DNA from: Chloroflexota bacterium
Lineage (GTDB): Bacteria; Chloroflexota; UBA11872
NCBI GenBank assembly: GCA_011523785.1
Contig: WTFW01000120.1
Span: forward strand, 1-64,000
Reading direction: 5' to 3'
DNA length: 64,000 nucleotides
Below are positions 18,670 through 28,556 of this stretch, piece by piece; within the stretch, counting starts at the first letter, position 1; the number at the start of each line of letters is the position of its first letter. The position numbers and the translations under genes were made by a program. The notes below the pieces were generated by a model. That model saw nothing but the letters and a program-made list of their open reading frames with translations. It had not been told where the DNA came from and searched no databases.

Positions 18670-20526
18670 ATGGCGACGCCGGTAGAGGAAGTCAAGGCCC
18701 GGCTGGACGCGGTCGAGTACATCGGCCGAGACGTTCGGCTGCAGCGCGCCGGCCGTAACTGGAAGGGCCTGTGCCCCTTCCACAGCGAGAAGACTCCGTC
18801 CTTCTTCGTCTTTCCCGACCGTGGAAGCTACAAGTGCTTCGGCTGCGGCGAGGGTGGCGACCTGCTCACGTACGTGATGCGCCGCAATCGCATCGAGTTT
18901 CCCGACGCTCTGGGCGAACTCGCCCGCGAAGCCGGCATCGAGATCCAACGCGGACCCGCCGATCCCGAACGCCGCGGGCGCCAAAACGCGATGCTCGCTC
19001 TGCTGGCGGAGGCGCAGAAGTTCTTGCACCGTCAACTCCTGGAGTCGCCGACCGCCGAGGAAGCACGGGTCTATGTGCGGACGCGAGGGCTGGCAGACAA
19101 GACAGTCGTGCGATTCGGATTGGGCTACGCCAGCGCACACGGCTCACCGCTCCTGGCGCATCTGCGTGAGCTTGGCTTCAAGGACGATGCCATCGAAGCC
19201 GCCGGCTTGGCCCGCTCCGACGAGCGCGGCTACCGCGACTACCTGTTCGACCGCCTGATCTTCCCCATCTGGAACCGCTCCGGGGCCGTCGTCGGCTTCG
19301 GAGGCCGAACGCTTCGAGACATCGAGCCGAAATACCTGAACACTCGCGATTCCGAGGTCTTTACAAAGGGCCATCTCCTGTACGGCTACCACCTGGCTCG
19401 CGACGCCGTTCGCGAGGAACGCACCGCGGTCATCGTCGAGGGCTACATGGACGTGATTGCCGCGCATGAAGCCGGCTTCACCAACACCGTGGCCTCCATG
19501 GGCACCTCACTTACCCCCCAGCAGGCCCGCATGCTCACGACTTCCGGCGCGTCGCGGGTGGTCATTGCCCTGGATGCTGACGCGGCCGGCGCGGCGGCTG
19601 CCCGCCGCGGGCTGGACGTCGTTCGCGAGGCCGGCGACTACGAGTCCGGAACCACGGTCGACGTCCGTGGTCTTGTCCGGCACGAGGATCGCCTCACCAC
19701 GGATATCGCGATCGCCGAGCTACCGGTTGGCGACGACCCGGACTCCTTGGTTCGCTCCAAGCCGGAGCGCTGGCGAGATCTCATTGCCAGCCCCACGCCA
19801 CTGGCCGACTTTGCCTTTCGCTGGGCCGGTGGTCAGCACGATCTTGGCAGTCTGAGCGGTCGGCGTGCGGCAATGCGTGAACTCTTGCCGATCGTTTCCG
19901 AGATAAGCGACGCCGTGGTTCGCGCGCACTACTTCGGGCGTCTGTCCGAGTTGAGCGGTGTACCAGTTGACGAACTGCGGCGAATGGCAGCTCGCGACGG
20001 CCGGCGCGGCGCACCCCGCGCGGCGGCTCGCAGCACCCAGGAGACCGCTGTGGCGGCGCCGATGCTGATGGACCGGCTGGAAGAGGGGCTCTTGCGCTGC
20101 GTCGCCAGAGCTGGCGTGGGGAACGCTGAACTGGTCAGTCGACTCGATCCGGCGCTGCTAACAGATCCCGCAGCGAGGCACATCCTGGCGCGAATCGTGG
20201 CTCACGCTCGCGAGCACGACGATCTCGACTGGGAACGCATAAGCGCGACCCTCGACCCTACGTCGCAGCAGCGTCTGACCGCCGTTTTGGAACGCGCGGC
20301 GGAGGCTCCCGGCGGCGACGCATCCCTGAGCTTGGAACTGCAGTTCGCAACGCTCCGCCTGCGTGAGCGACGGCTGAATGCCGAACTCGAGGAAACCCGG
20401 CTCGCGGCAGACGGTGACGCCGCCGTTCCGATCACAGCCCGGCGTCGGGAATTGATCAGCGAGATGGATAGCGTCCATCGCGCCAAGCTGGAGTTGATCG
20501 GCGCGCGCAGCTTTGCAGCCGGCTAA
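18670..20526 (+). CDS. dnaG: DNA primase
   Basis: Zinc finger 'GLCPFHSEKTPSFFVFPDRGSYKCFGCGEGGD'; TOPRIM 'VIVEGYMDVIAAHEAGFTNTVASMGTSLT'. Confidence 0.97.
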   Translation: MATPVEEVKARLDAVEYIGRDVRLQRAGRNWKGLCPFHSEKTPSFFVFPDRGSYKCFGCGEGGDLLTYVMRRNRIEFPDALGELAREAGIEIQRGPADPERRGRQNAMLALLAEAQKFLHRQLLESPTAEEARVYVRTRGLADKTVVRFGLGYASAHGSPLLAHLRELGFKDDAIEAAGLARSDERGYRDYLFDRLIFPIWNRSGAVVGFGGRTLRDIEPKYLNTRDSEVFTKGHLLYGYHLARDAVREERTAVIVEGYMDVIAAHEAGFTNTVASMGTSLTPQQARMLTTSGASRVVIALDADAAGAAAARRGLDVVREAGDYESGTTVDVRGLVRHEDRLTTDIAIAELPVGDDPDSLVRSKPERWRDLIASPTPLADFAFRWAGGQHDLGSLSGRRAAMRELLPIVSEISDAVVRAHYFGRLSELSGVPVDELRRMAARDGRRGAPRAAARSTQETAVAAPMLMDRLEEGLLRCVARAGVGNAELVSRLDPALLTDPAARHILARIVAHAREHDDLDWERISATLDPTSQQRLTAVLERAAEAPGGDASLSLELQFATLRLRERRLNAELEETRLAADGDAAVPITARRRELISEMDSVHRAKLELIGARSFAAG

Positions 20527-20571
20527 AGAATCCTGGGACTCGACAGGTCCGCAAGACGCGTCGGCTTGGCG

Positions 20572-20904
20572 CTATGCCCCGTTCAGCGCCTGGTCCAGGG
20601 CCGCGGCCAGGTCTGACTTCGGACGGAACCCGACGATGCGTCCGACTTCCGCGCCGTCGTTGAACACCAGGAGCGTTGGGATGCCGCGAATGCCGAACTG
20701 CCCGGGCGTCATGGGGTTGGCGTCAACGTCCACCTTGGCGAAGGCCACACGACCGTCGTACTCCTCGGCCAGTTCGTCCACGATCGGGGCGATCATCTTG
20801 CAGGGACCGCACCACTCGGCCCAGAAGTCCACCAGGACCGGCGTGGAGGCTTCGAGCACCTTGGACTGGAAATCGCTGTCGCCGACCGCTTCGGGCGCTG
20901 CCAT
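20572..20904 (-). CDS. trxA: Thioredoxin
   Basis: '[27 protein letters not shown]', '[15 protein letters not shown]'. ATG at 20904 rather than the track start. Confidence 0.96.
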   Translation of the reverse strand: MAAPEAVGDSDFQSKVLEASTPVLVDFWAEWCGPCKMIAPIVDELAEEYDGRVAFAKVDVDANPMTPGQFGIRGIPTLLVFNDGAEVGRIVGFRPKSDLAAALDQALNGA

Positions 20905-20985
20905 CGGAACTCCTCGGAGTATTACCAGACGTTCTGATTCGAGCGTAGGCAGGCCGATGCGCGAAGTCAACGGAAGTCCATCCCG

Positions 20986-21612
20986 ATGACTGCCCCACGG
21001 TTCTCGGTCGTCATCCTGGCCGGTGGGCAGAGCCGGCGCATGGGGCGCGACAAGCGCGCGCTGCCCTGGGCGCCGGCGGCTGACGGCTCGCCGCAGACGC
21101 TGCTTGGCCACGTGGTGGCCACCGTCTCGAGGCTGACGGACGATGTGGTGCTGGTGGCCAACGATGACCCGGGGGTAACGGGCGCGCGCGTCGTTGGCGA
21201 CCTGTACCCGCGCTCCGGGAGCCTGGGCGGCATCTATAGCGGACTTGCCGCCGCGGCCCATGACCTCGCGTTCGTTGCAGCTGCCGACATGCCATTTCTC
21301 AGCCCGCCGCTCATTCTCGATCTCGTCGGGCAGGCATCTCGCGCGGACGCGGTGGTACCGGTGACCGGCGGCCGTCCGGAGCCGCTGCACGCGGTCTACC
21401 GAAAGACGGTATTGGCGCCGGCCCGCCGGCAGATTGAGCGGCGCGAACTGAAGATTGCGCTCGTATTCAACGGGATGTCGACCGTCGAAGTTCCGGAGGC
21501 CGAGGTGCGTAGGCTCGATCCGGACCTTCGGTCGTTCTGGAATCTCAATACGCCGGAGGAATACCAGCGCGCGTTGGTCTTAGCCGAAGACCACGGAGCT
21601 GGGGGCGCCTAA
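20986..21612 (+). CDS. mobA: MobA-like molybdenum cofactor guanylyltransferase
   Basis: '[23 protein letters not shown]', '[11 protein letters not shown]', '[10 protein letters not shown]'. Confidence 0.88.
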   Translation: MTAPRFSVVILAGGQSRRMGRDKRALPWAPAADGSPQTLLGHVVATVSRLTDDVVLVANDDPGVTGARVVGDLYPRSGSLGGIYSGLAAAAHDLAFVAAADMPFLSPPLILDLVGQASRADAVVPVTGGRPEPLHAVYRKTVLAPARRQIERRELKIALVFNGMSTVEVPEAEVRRLDPDLRSFWNLNTPEEYQRALVLAEDHGAGGA

Positions 21613-22191
21613 ACTGGCGGCACTATATCTACGGGCCGACGACCGATCGACCTCGACCTAACGACGTTTCGACTTCGCATCCACGACGCCGCTGCTCGTC
21701 CGCTCCGCGTCAACCGCGATGAGTCCGGATCGCTCGTCGAAATCCTGCGCACGGACTGGCCGGATGTATACGAGCACGAAAAGCGACCGTTCGCGCAGAC
21801 CTACTTCTCCACCACACCTGCGTGGCTGGCCCGCGACGAGGACGAATGGCACGTGCACCGGCACCAGGAAGACCGGTTCGTGGTGGCTGCCGGTGACATC
21901 ATCCTGGCTCTTTGGGACGGTCGCGACGAGTCGCCGACCGCCCGCACGTTGGATCTCCTGCCGATGGGCCAATCCCAGCCAGACGACGCCCAGTACACAG
22001 TGCTGATTCCAAGGCTGGTCCACCACGGCTTCATGGTGGCGGGCGAGCGGCCAGCGATCCTTCTGAATTCGCCGACCCAGCTCTACAACCCGAGCGACGA
22101 AGGCCGCGACCCGTTCAGCGAGGTGGGGGCGACCTTCGACAGCGGCCAGCCGTTCAGCTGGGCGGCCGTCCGCGAAATCCTGCGCGGCTAG
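21613..22191 (+). CDS. dTDP-4-dehydrorhamnose 3,5-epimerase-like cupin protein; start codon not identifiable
   Basis: Open frame from TAA at 21610 encodes 'RPLRVNRDESGSLVEILRTDWPDVYEHEKRPFAQTYFSTT...HVHRHQEDRFVVAAGDIILALWDGR'. No ATG/GTG/TTG before 21853, which is inside the conserved domain. The start given here is the first codon after the stop, not a claimed start. Confidence 0.65.
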   Translation, partial: TGGTISTGRRPIDLDLTTFRLRIHDAAARPLRVNRDESGSLVEILRTDWPDVYEHEKRPFAQTYFSTTPAWLARDEDEWHVHRHQEDRFVVAAGDIILALWDGRDESPTARTLDLLPMGQSQPDDAQYTVLIPRLVHHGFMVAGERPAILLNSPTQLYNPSDEGRDPFSEVGATFDSGQPFSWAAVREILRG

Positions 22192-23447
22192 GGGTAAATC
22201 CCTCGAAGCTGGGTGGCCTCGGCCACTCGTCCAACCGCAATCTGGTAGGCCGCCTCGCGCAGGTTGACGCCGCGGTCCTGCGCCAGATCCCAGACCTCTT
22301 GCGCGGCGCGCCCCATGTGGTCGGCGAGCAGCCTGTTGATCTCGTCGCGGCTCCAGAAGAAGTGCTGCATGCCCTGCACCCACTCGTAATAGGACACCGT
22401 CACGCCCCCGGCATTGGCCAGGATGTCGGGAACGACGACTACGCCGCGAACGTTCAGCAGGGCGTCGGCCTCCGGCGTGACCGGACCGTTGGCGCCCTCG
22501 ACGATCAGGCTGGCCCGTACGTCTGCGGCGTTGCCCGCGTGAATCTGGCCTTCGATGGCGGCTGGGGCCAGCACTTCGACGTCCAGCGCCAGTAGCTCGG
22601 CATTCGAGATGTGCTCGGCTTCGCAGTAGTCGGCCAGCCAGCCGCCAGCGGCAACGTGCTGGTACACCCGCGACGTATCGAGGCCCTGCGGGCTGTAGAC
22701 GCCGCCGCTGCTGTCGCTGATGGCGGCGACCGTGAAACCCGCCTCGCTGAAGAGTTGCAGGGCGTTCAGACCGACGTTGCCGGCGCCCTGGATAGCGACG
22801 GTTCCTGCTGCCGGGCGCCCCAGTCGTTCAAGCATGGCCTGCGTGGCCACCAGCATGCCCCTGGAAGTAGCCCGTTCGCGGCCTTCCGATCCGCCGATGG
22901 CTACCGGCTTGCCCGTGACCACGGCGGGCACCGAGTAGCCCATGTGCATGGAGTAGGTGTCCATGATCCAGGCCATTACCTGCATGTTGGTGCCCATGTC
23001 GGGGGCGGGAATGTCGCTGTCGGGGCCCATCAGGGGAATGATCTCGGTGGCGTAGCGGCGGGTGAGGTTTTCGAGTTCGTGGCGGCTCAACGTGCGCGGA
23101 TCCACGGTCACGCCGCCCTTGGCGCCGCCGTAGGGCAGGTTCATTACGGCGCATTTCCAGGTCATCCACATGGCCAGGGCGCGAACTTCATCCAGGTCGG
23201 CGCTGGGGTGATAGCGGATGCCGCCCTTGGCCGGGCCGCGGGTGACGTTGTGCTGGACGCGGTAGCCGGTAAAGCACGTAATCGAACCGTCGTCCATCTC
23301 GACCGGGAAGTTGACCGTGAGTTCGCGCTTGGGACAGCGCAAGACCTCGCGCAGATTCGGATCCAGATTGATCTGGTCGGCGGCTTGATCGAACTGCGCC
23401 AGCGCGGCGGCATACGGTCCCGTGGCCGGCGCTTCGGCAGTGTTCAT
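22188..23447 (-). CDS. gdhA: Glutamate dehydrogenase (Glu/Leu/Phe/Val family)
   Basis: 'GPAKGGIRYHPSADLDEVRALAMWMTWKCAVMNLPYGGAKGGVTVDP', 'PAPDMGTNMQVMAWIMDTYS'. Confidence 0.96.
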   Translation of the reverse strand: MNTAEAPATGPYAAALAQFDQAADQINLDPNLREVLRCPKRELTVNFPVEMDDGSITCFTGYRVQHNVTRGPAKGGIRYHPSADLDEVRALAMWMTWKCAVMNLPYGGAKGGVTVDPRTLSRHELENLTRRYATEIIPLMGPDSDIPAPDMGTNMQVMAWIMDTYSMHMGYSVPAVVTGKPVAIGGSEGRERATSRGMLVATQAMLERLGRPAAGTVAIQGAGNVGLNALQLFSEAGFTVAAISDSSGGVYSPQGLDTSRVYQHVAAGGWLADYCEAEHISNAELLALDVEVLAPAAIEGQIHAGNAADVRASLIVEGANGPVTPEADALLNVRGVVVVPDILANAGGVTVSYYEWVQGMQHFFWSRDEINRLLADHMGRAAQEVWDLAQDRGVNLREAAYQIAVGRVAEATQLRGIYP

Positions 23448-23556
23448 CTGGCGCGCTCCATCCGTCGGACGATGTCGATTGTTGGGTTCAGATGCTGCTG
23501 ATCAATCCTAGTCGCCCGGTCCTCAGTCCGTCGGACTCGGGCGCTATTTGGGGGTA

Positions 23557-23612
23557 CTCGCGACCGCCGGCCGGGAACCCCTTAAGGGGTGTTCCCGGCC
23601 GGCGGTCGCGAG
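23557..23612. repeat. 56-nt inverted repeat with a 22-bp perfect stem between gatB and gdhA
   Basis: CTCGCGACCGCCGGCCGGGAAC - CCCTTAAGGGGT - GTTCCCGGCCGGCGGTCGCGAG, read directly. Confidence 0.85.
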
Positions 23613-23731
23613 ATTTGGCGGGTTCTTGGGGGTGGCGGGACGCAAGCTGTGCGCTGTCGGGCGAGGGGTCGGCGGCGCGGCGTTTGCGAGGAGGCCATCT
23701 GAGAATCAGGTTGTGCGGACATCGGGGCTAT

Positions 23732-23748
23732 TGTACACTTAGTGTGCA
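23732..23748. promoter_or_regulatory. Imperfect palindrome TGTACACT-T-AGTGTGCA; minus strand carries AAGTGTACAATAG with a -10-like TACAAT facing gdhA
   Basis: 8-bp arms with one mismatch; near-identical 13-mer at the helicase upstream site (6768). Confidence 0.4.
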
Positions 23749-23791
23749 CGAGGGTCAATCACCGATCCCGTGAGCTGCCGGCGAGGGGCGG

Positions 23792-25252
23792 CTACGGGGC
23801 GGCGTCGAGTTCGTCTCGGATGAGCTCGCTGACGGCGCGGGGGTTGGCTTTGCCGCGGGTGATGCGCATGACCTGGCCCATGAGGAACTGAAGCGCGCGG
23901 CCTTTGCCGTCGCGGTAGTCCTGGACGGCCTGGGGGTTTTCCTGGATGACCTGGCGGGCGATTTCGAGGAGTTCGTCCTGGCCGCTGATCTGCGGGCCGC
24001 GGGCCTGGACGATTCCTTCGGCTGATTTGCCGGTGGCGAACATTTCGTCGAGGACTTCGCCGGCCATGGTGCTGCTGACCGATCCCCTGGCCCGCAGGGC
24101 GAGAAGGCTGGCGACTTCCGTCGGTGGGATCGGAATGGTTGCGCTCTTGTCGGTCTGGGCGTTCAAGGCGCGGCGGAACTCGTGGACTATCCAGGTCACG
24201 GCCTCACCGGCGGAGGCGCCTGCTTCGATGACCGCGAGCGTGTAGTCCGTGAGAGGGCGGTCCTGGACGACTTCGGCCACGTCGGCTTCGGGGGCGCCTT
24301 GCTCGATCAGGTCGGCGGCGACGAGGTCGGGAAGGCGCGGGAGGGCGGCGCGCAGGGCGTCGACGCGCTGTCGAGTGATGTGCAGCGGGGGCAGGTCGGG
24401 TTCGGGGAAGTAGCGGTAGTCGTGGGCGTATTCCTTGGTGCGCTGGGAGCGGGTTGTGCCCGAGGATTCGTCCCAGCCACGGGTTTCCTGTTCGATGGCT
24501 TCGCCGCGCTCGCGCCGGCCGGTCTGACGTTCGATTTCGAAGGCCAGGGCACGGCCGAGGGCGCGGAAGGAGTTCATGTTCTTGACTTCGACCTTGACGT
24601 CGCCGATCGGCTCGCCCTGGGGCCAGACGGAGATGTTGGCGTCGATGCGCAGCGCGCCGTCTTCCATGTTGGCGGTTGATACGCCGATCCAGCGCAGCAG
24701 CGCGCGCAGTTTCTCGCCGTAGGCCATGGCCTCGGCGGGCGTCTGGATGTCTGGCTCGCTGACGATTTCCATCAGAGGCGAGCCGGAGCGGTTGACGTCG
24801 ATCAGGCTGGCCGGCGCGCCGTCGGCGGCGGTGACGTGGGTCAGCCGGGCGGTGTCTTCTTCCAGGTGGACGCGCGTTATGCCAACGCGGGTCGTTGCGC
24901 CGTCGACTTCGACATCGAAATGACCGTCGATGCAGAGCGGCAAGTCGTACTGGGAGATCTGGTACCACTTCATCAGGTCGGGGTAGGCGTAGTTCTTGCG
25001 GTCGAACTTGGCGTACTCGGGGATCTCGCAGTTGAGCGCCAGGCCGGTGCGGATGGTGTGGTCCACGGCCTCGCGGTTGATGACCGGCAGGACGCCGGGC
25101 ATGCCCAGGCAGACGGGGCACACGTGGGTGTTGGGCCGGGCGTTGGCGTAGTCGGCGGCGCAGCCGCAGAACATCTTGCTGTGGGTGCGGAGCTGGACGT
25201 GGGTTTCTAGGCCGATGACCACTCGGTAGGCGGTGGCGCTGGCAGTGGTCAT
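23792..25252 (-). CDS. gatB: Aspartyl/glutamyl-tRNA amidotransferase subunit B
   Basis: '[23 protein letters not shown]', '[15 protein letters not shown]', '[22 protein letters not shown]'. Confidence 0.98.
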   Translation of the reverse strand: MTTASATAYRVVIGLETHVQLRTHSKMFCGCAADYANARPNTHVCPVCLGMPGVLPVINREAVDHTIRTGLALNCEIPEYAKFDRKNYAYPDLMKWYQISQYDLPLCIDGHFDVEVDGATTRVGITRVHLEEDTARLTHVTAADGAPASLIDVNRSGSPLMEIVSEPDIQTPAEAMAYGEKLRALLRWIGVSTANMEDGALRIDANISVWPQGEPIGDVKVEVKNMNSFRALGRALAFEIERQTGRRERGEAIEQETRGWDESSGTTRSQRTKEYAHDYRYFPEPDLPPLHITRQRVDALRAALPRLPDLVAADLIEQGAPEADVAEVVQDRPLTDYTLAVIEAGASAGEAVTWIVHEFRRALNAQTDKSATIPIPPTEVASLLALRARGSVSSTMAGEVLDEMFATGKSAEGIVQARGPQISGQDELLEIARQVIQENPQAVQDYRDGKGRALQFLMGQVMRITRGKANPRAVSELIRDELDAAP

Positions 25253-26718
25253 GCGTCGATGGCCTTGACGGGCGCGGCCAGCTCACCGCGGGCGCGTTCG
25301 TAGGCGCGGGCGGCCTGGAGGAGACGGGACTCGGCGAAGGGAGGCGCGATGAGTTGGAGGCCGACCGGGAGGCCGTCCACAAACCCGCAGGGAATGCTCA
25401 GGCAGGGCAGGCCGGCGAGGGAGGCGGGCAGGGTCATGATGTCGGACTGGTACATGGCTACGGGGTCGTCCAGCTTGGCTCCCAGGTCAAAGGCCGGGGA
25501 CGGTACGACGGGCGCCGCTATGACATCGACATTCTGAAACGCGGCCTCGAAGTCGGACTTGATGAGGGTGCGGACTTTCTGGGCGCGGACGTAGTAGGCG
25601 TCGTAGTAGCCGGAGGAGAGCGCGAAGGTGCCGATCATGATGCGGCGCTTCACCTCGGAGCCGAAGCCCCGGCCGCGGATGCGGGCCATCATCTCGTCCA
25701 CGTCGGTGGCCTGCGGGTCGGAAAGGCCGTACTTGACGCCGTTGTAGCGAGCCAGGTTGGCGCTGGCCTCCGACGGGGCGATGACGTAGTAGGTCGGCAG
25801 GGCGTACTCGGTGTGCGGCAGCGAGACTTCGCGCTCGGTGGCCCCGAGACCCAGCAGGTCGTTGATTGCCGCACGAACGCAGTCACCGACTTGCGGATCG
25901 AGGCCCTCGCCGAAGTACTCAGGCGCCACGCCAATACGTAGCCCGCTGACGACGCCGTTCAGTTCGCCGGCGTAATCGGGCACCGGTTCCGCGGCCGACG
26001 TTGAGTCGCGCGGGTCGTGCCCGGCCAGGGCACCCAGCAGCAGGGCGGCGTCGGTGACGTCCTTGGTCAGCACGCCGATCTGGTCCAGCGACGAGGCGAA
26101 GGCGATCAGACCGAAGCGCGAGATGCGGCCGTAGGTGGGCTTGAGTCCCACGCAGCCGCAGAGGGCGGCGGGCTGGCGGACCGAGCCGCCGGTGTCCGAT
26201 CCCAGGGCGGCGAGGCACTCGTCGGCGGCCACGGCGGCCGCGGAGCCGCCGCTGGAGCCGCCGGGCACCTTGTCCAGGTTCCAGGGGTTGCGCGCCGGCT
26301 TGTAGCCGGAGTGCTCGTTGGACGAGCCCATGGCGAACTCGTCCATGTTGGTTTTGCCGAGCGTGACCGCGCCCGCGTCTTTCAGTCGAGTTACGGCCGT
26401 CGCGTCGTAGGGAGGGATGAAGCCTTCGAGAATGCGCGAGGCGCAGGTCGTCTGTACGCCGGCGGTGCTGAGCACATCCTTGAGGGCGATGGGCAGGCCC
26501 AGCAGCGGGCCATCCCGGCCCGTGGCGCGGCGGGCGTCGGCGTCGGCGGCCTGTTCGAGGGCCAGGTCGGGGGTGACGGTGAGATAGGCGCCGGTCCGGC
26601 CGTCGACTGATTCGATGCGGTCGAGCAGGGACCGGGTGAGTTCGACTGAACTGAAGTGCCCGTCTCGCAGACCCTGGGCAGCCGCGTGCAGCGTCAGCCG
26701 ATACAGCTCATCGGCCAC
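25249..26718 (-). CDS. gatA: Aspartyl/glutamyl-tRNA amidotransferase subunit A
   Basis: Amidase signature '[58 protein letters not shown]'. Confidence 0.98.
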   Translation of the reverse strand: MADELYRLTLHAAAQGLRDGHFSSVELTRSLLDRIESVDGRTGAYLTVTPDLALEQAADADARRATGRDGPLLGLPIALKDVLSTAGVQTTCASRILEGFIPPYDATAVTRLKDAGAVTLGKTNMDEFAMGSSNEHSGYKPARNPWNLDKVPGGSSGGSAAAVAADECLAALGSDTGGSVRQPAALCGCVGLKPTYGRISRFGLIAFASSLDQIGVLTKDVTDAALLLGALAGHDPRDSTSAAEPVPDYAGELNGVVSGLRIGVAPEYFGEGLDPQVGDCVRAAINDLLGLGATEREVSLPHTEYALPTYYVIAPSEASANLARYNGVKYGLSDPQATDVDEMMARIRGRGFGSEVKRRIMIGTFALSSGYYDAYYVRAQKVRTLIKSDFEAAFQNVDVIAAPVVPSPAFDLGAKLDDPVAMYQSDIMTLPASLAGLPCLSIPCGFVDGLPVGLQLIAPPFAESRLLQAARAYERARGELAAPVKAIDA

Positions 26719-26721
26719 CGG

Positions 26722-27015
26722 TCAGGACTCGTCCAGCACGGGGGGAACGCGAATCTGGCCGTCCTCCACGCGGGGCGCGTTGTCGAGCACGGCGTCGAGC
26801 GGCAGGGAGCCGGCGACCACGTCATCGCGCTCGACGTTGCCCAGCGGAATGACCTGCGCGGTGGGAGGAATGTGCTCGGTGTCCAGGGTGTTGAGCGCCT
26901 CGAAGGCCTGCAGGATTTGCCCCAGCTCGCCGCGCAGCCGCTCGCGCTCGTCGTCGGACAGCTCGAGCCGCGCCAGTTCGGCGGCATGGTCGACTTGCGA
27001 ACGGTCAATGGACAC
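26722..27015 (-). CDS. gatC: Aspartyl/glutamyl-tRNA amidotransferase subunit C
   Basis: 'VDHAAELARLELSDDERERLRGELGQILQAFEALNTLDTEHIPPTAQ'; upstream of gatA in the same operon. Confidence 0.95.
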   Translation of the reverse strand: MSIDRSQVDHAAELARLELSDDERERLRGELGQILQAFEALNTLDTEHIPPTAQVIPLGNVERDDVVAGSLPLDAVLDNAPRVEDGQIRVPPVLDES

Positions 27016-27047
27016 GGCGCTGCTCGGGTGAATCGGAACCGGGGGAG

Positions 27048-27053
27048 ATTATA
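27048..27053 (-). promoter_or_regulatory. Consensus -10 box TATAAT upstream of gatC
   Basis: Minus-strand TATAAT 33 nt before the gatC GTG; -35 match is poor. Confidence 0.35.
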
Positions 27054-27457
27054 GGGAGCGGGCTCAGGGCGGTTGGGGCGCGCTCGTTCCGCCGGTGAGG
27101 GACGGGAGGACTTGTAGGATTGACGAGCCGAACCCGGCCCACGGGCCGTCGCGAGGCCTGCATCGTCGAAGCGGCAGGAGGCTAAGTATACCGCGAAGGC
27201 GAGGTTCGCCTACGGCGTACTAGGACTGCTGGGAGTGCTTGGCCTCGAAGGAAGACAAGAGCTTATGAGGCACATTGACGATTGGCCACCGCCCTTTCGT
27301 TTCAGTCGTGGTAGGCGGGCGACGGCGGACGCGTGGGAAGGGGCGCATGATCTAGAGAAGCTGAAGCGGGCTATCTACGCTGCCTGTCTCGGTAGGTGCC
27401 GTCCTCGCGCTGATCGCAGCACTGTGCCGCTGAACTCCCGCGGCTTGGACTCCTGAG

Positions 27458-28378
27458 TTGCCGAAATATGTCCACCGGTCTACCGGTGTCAGAGTCACGC
27501 GGTGCACGTCCTGGGATGATTTCATCCAGGAGTTGAGGCCCATCCCGAATGCGGAACCAGATTGTCAGCGAGTTTATCGGGGACACGCCGAGCCCTCCTG
27601 GAAGCTGTCGTCAACATGGGAAAGAGACCTTGAGCGCTTCCGTAAATCCGACAGACCCTTCAGCCGTCACCAGATATATCAAGGGGACGATGGATACCAA
27701 AAGAAACGCGACAGAGGACTCAACCTTCTCAAACAGTTAGCCAGGACAATGCCGGGAATTCCGTCAGACTCTCTCATAACCGACAATGACTGGTGGGCAC
27801 TAGGTAGGCATTATGGACTTGAAACTCCGTTGCTTGATTGGTCTCGTAGTCCTTTCATTGCCGCGTTTTGGGCATTCGCAGAACGAGTGGCTTGGGAAGA
27901 GAAACGTATCAGTGCAGCAAGCACGATAATAGTCGATTATCCACCAAGTGATCCTGTAGTAGTTTGGGGTTTAGGCTACATGGAGGCCGACTTGGCAGAT
28001 TCAAACAATGAGACTCTCTTTACTGATGGCGAGTTCGACTTTGTTGACAACACGAGCTATAACCTCCATAGACAGCGAGCACAGCAGGGTGTGTTTACAC
28101 GTCTCGAACACGATGCATACACGGATGTTGAGGGCTACCTTGATTGCAAAGGTCTTGGGGAACGTCTGGAGCGATTCGAAATACCATGCCGGACAATGCT
28201 TGATCTCAGCGTTGCGCTGTCTGATCTCGAGCGGATGAATATTCACTATGGGACTGTCTTTCCCGATCCTCAAGGTGCGGCAATTCAGTCCAACATGGAG
28301 AAACACTGGCGTATGTTTAGGATTAGCTCATATTCCGACTCACCACTTTGGGGACGGGCCCCAGTAGACGATGGCTAG
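27458..28378 (+). CDS. FRG domain-containing protein
   Basis: 'RVYRGHAEPSWKLSSTWERDLERF', 'GRHYGLETPLLDWSRSPFIAAFWAFAE', 'RQRAQQGVFTR' match the FRG domain pattern; TTG start. Confidence 0.85.
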   Translation: MPKYVHRSTGVRVTRCTSWDDFIQELRPIPNAEPDCQRVYRGHAEPSWKLSSTWERDLERFRKSDRPFSRHQIYQGDDGYQKKRDRGLNLLKQLARTMPGIPSDSLITDNDWWALGRHYGLETPLLDWSRSPFIAAFWAFAERVAWEEKRISAASTIIVDYPPSDPVVVWGLGYMEADLADSNNETLFTDGEFDFVDNTSYNLHRQRAQQGVFTRLEHDAYTDVEGYLDCKGLGERLERFEIPCRTMLDLSVALSDLERMNIHYGTVFPDPQGAAIQSNMEKHWRMFRISSYSDSPLWGRAPVDDG

Positions 28379-28556
28379 CAATTCGTGTTTGCTTCTGACT
28401 CAGTTCGCGTCCTCCTCCAGGACTTCTGTGAAAACCTTGATCCTGTCATGCTATGGAGCAGCGACACCTGTAGTGACATGTGCTGGGATCGGCGTATTTT
28501 GCCAGTTCGAGTTCTGAAACGCGGAGGATCTTCTGGATAGGGCAAGGGCCTTCTTG

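Noticed and set aside
23557-23612. Large hairpin considered as a Rho-independent terminator
   Set aside because: No T-run follows on either strand; kept instead as an unexplained inverted repeat.
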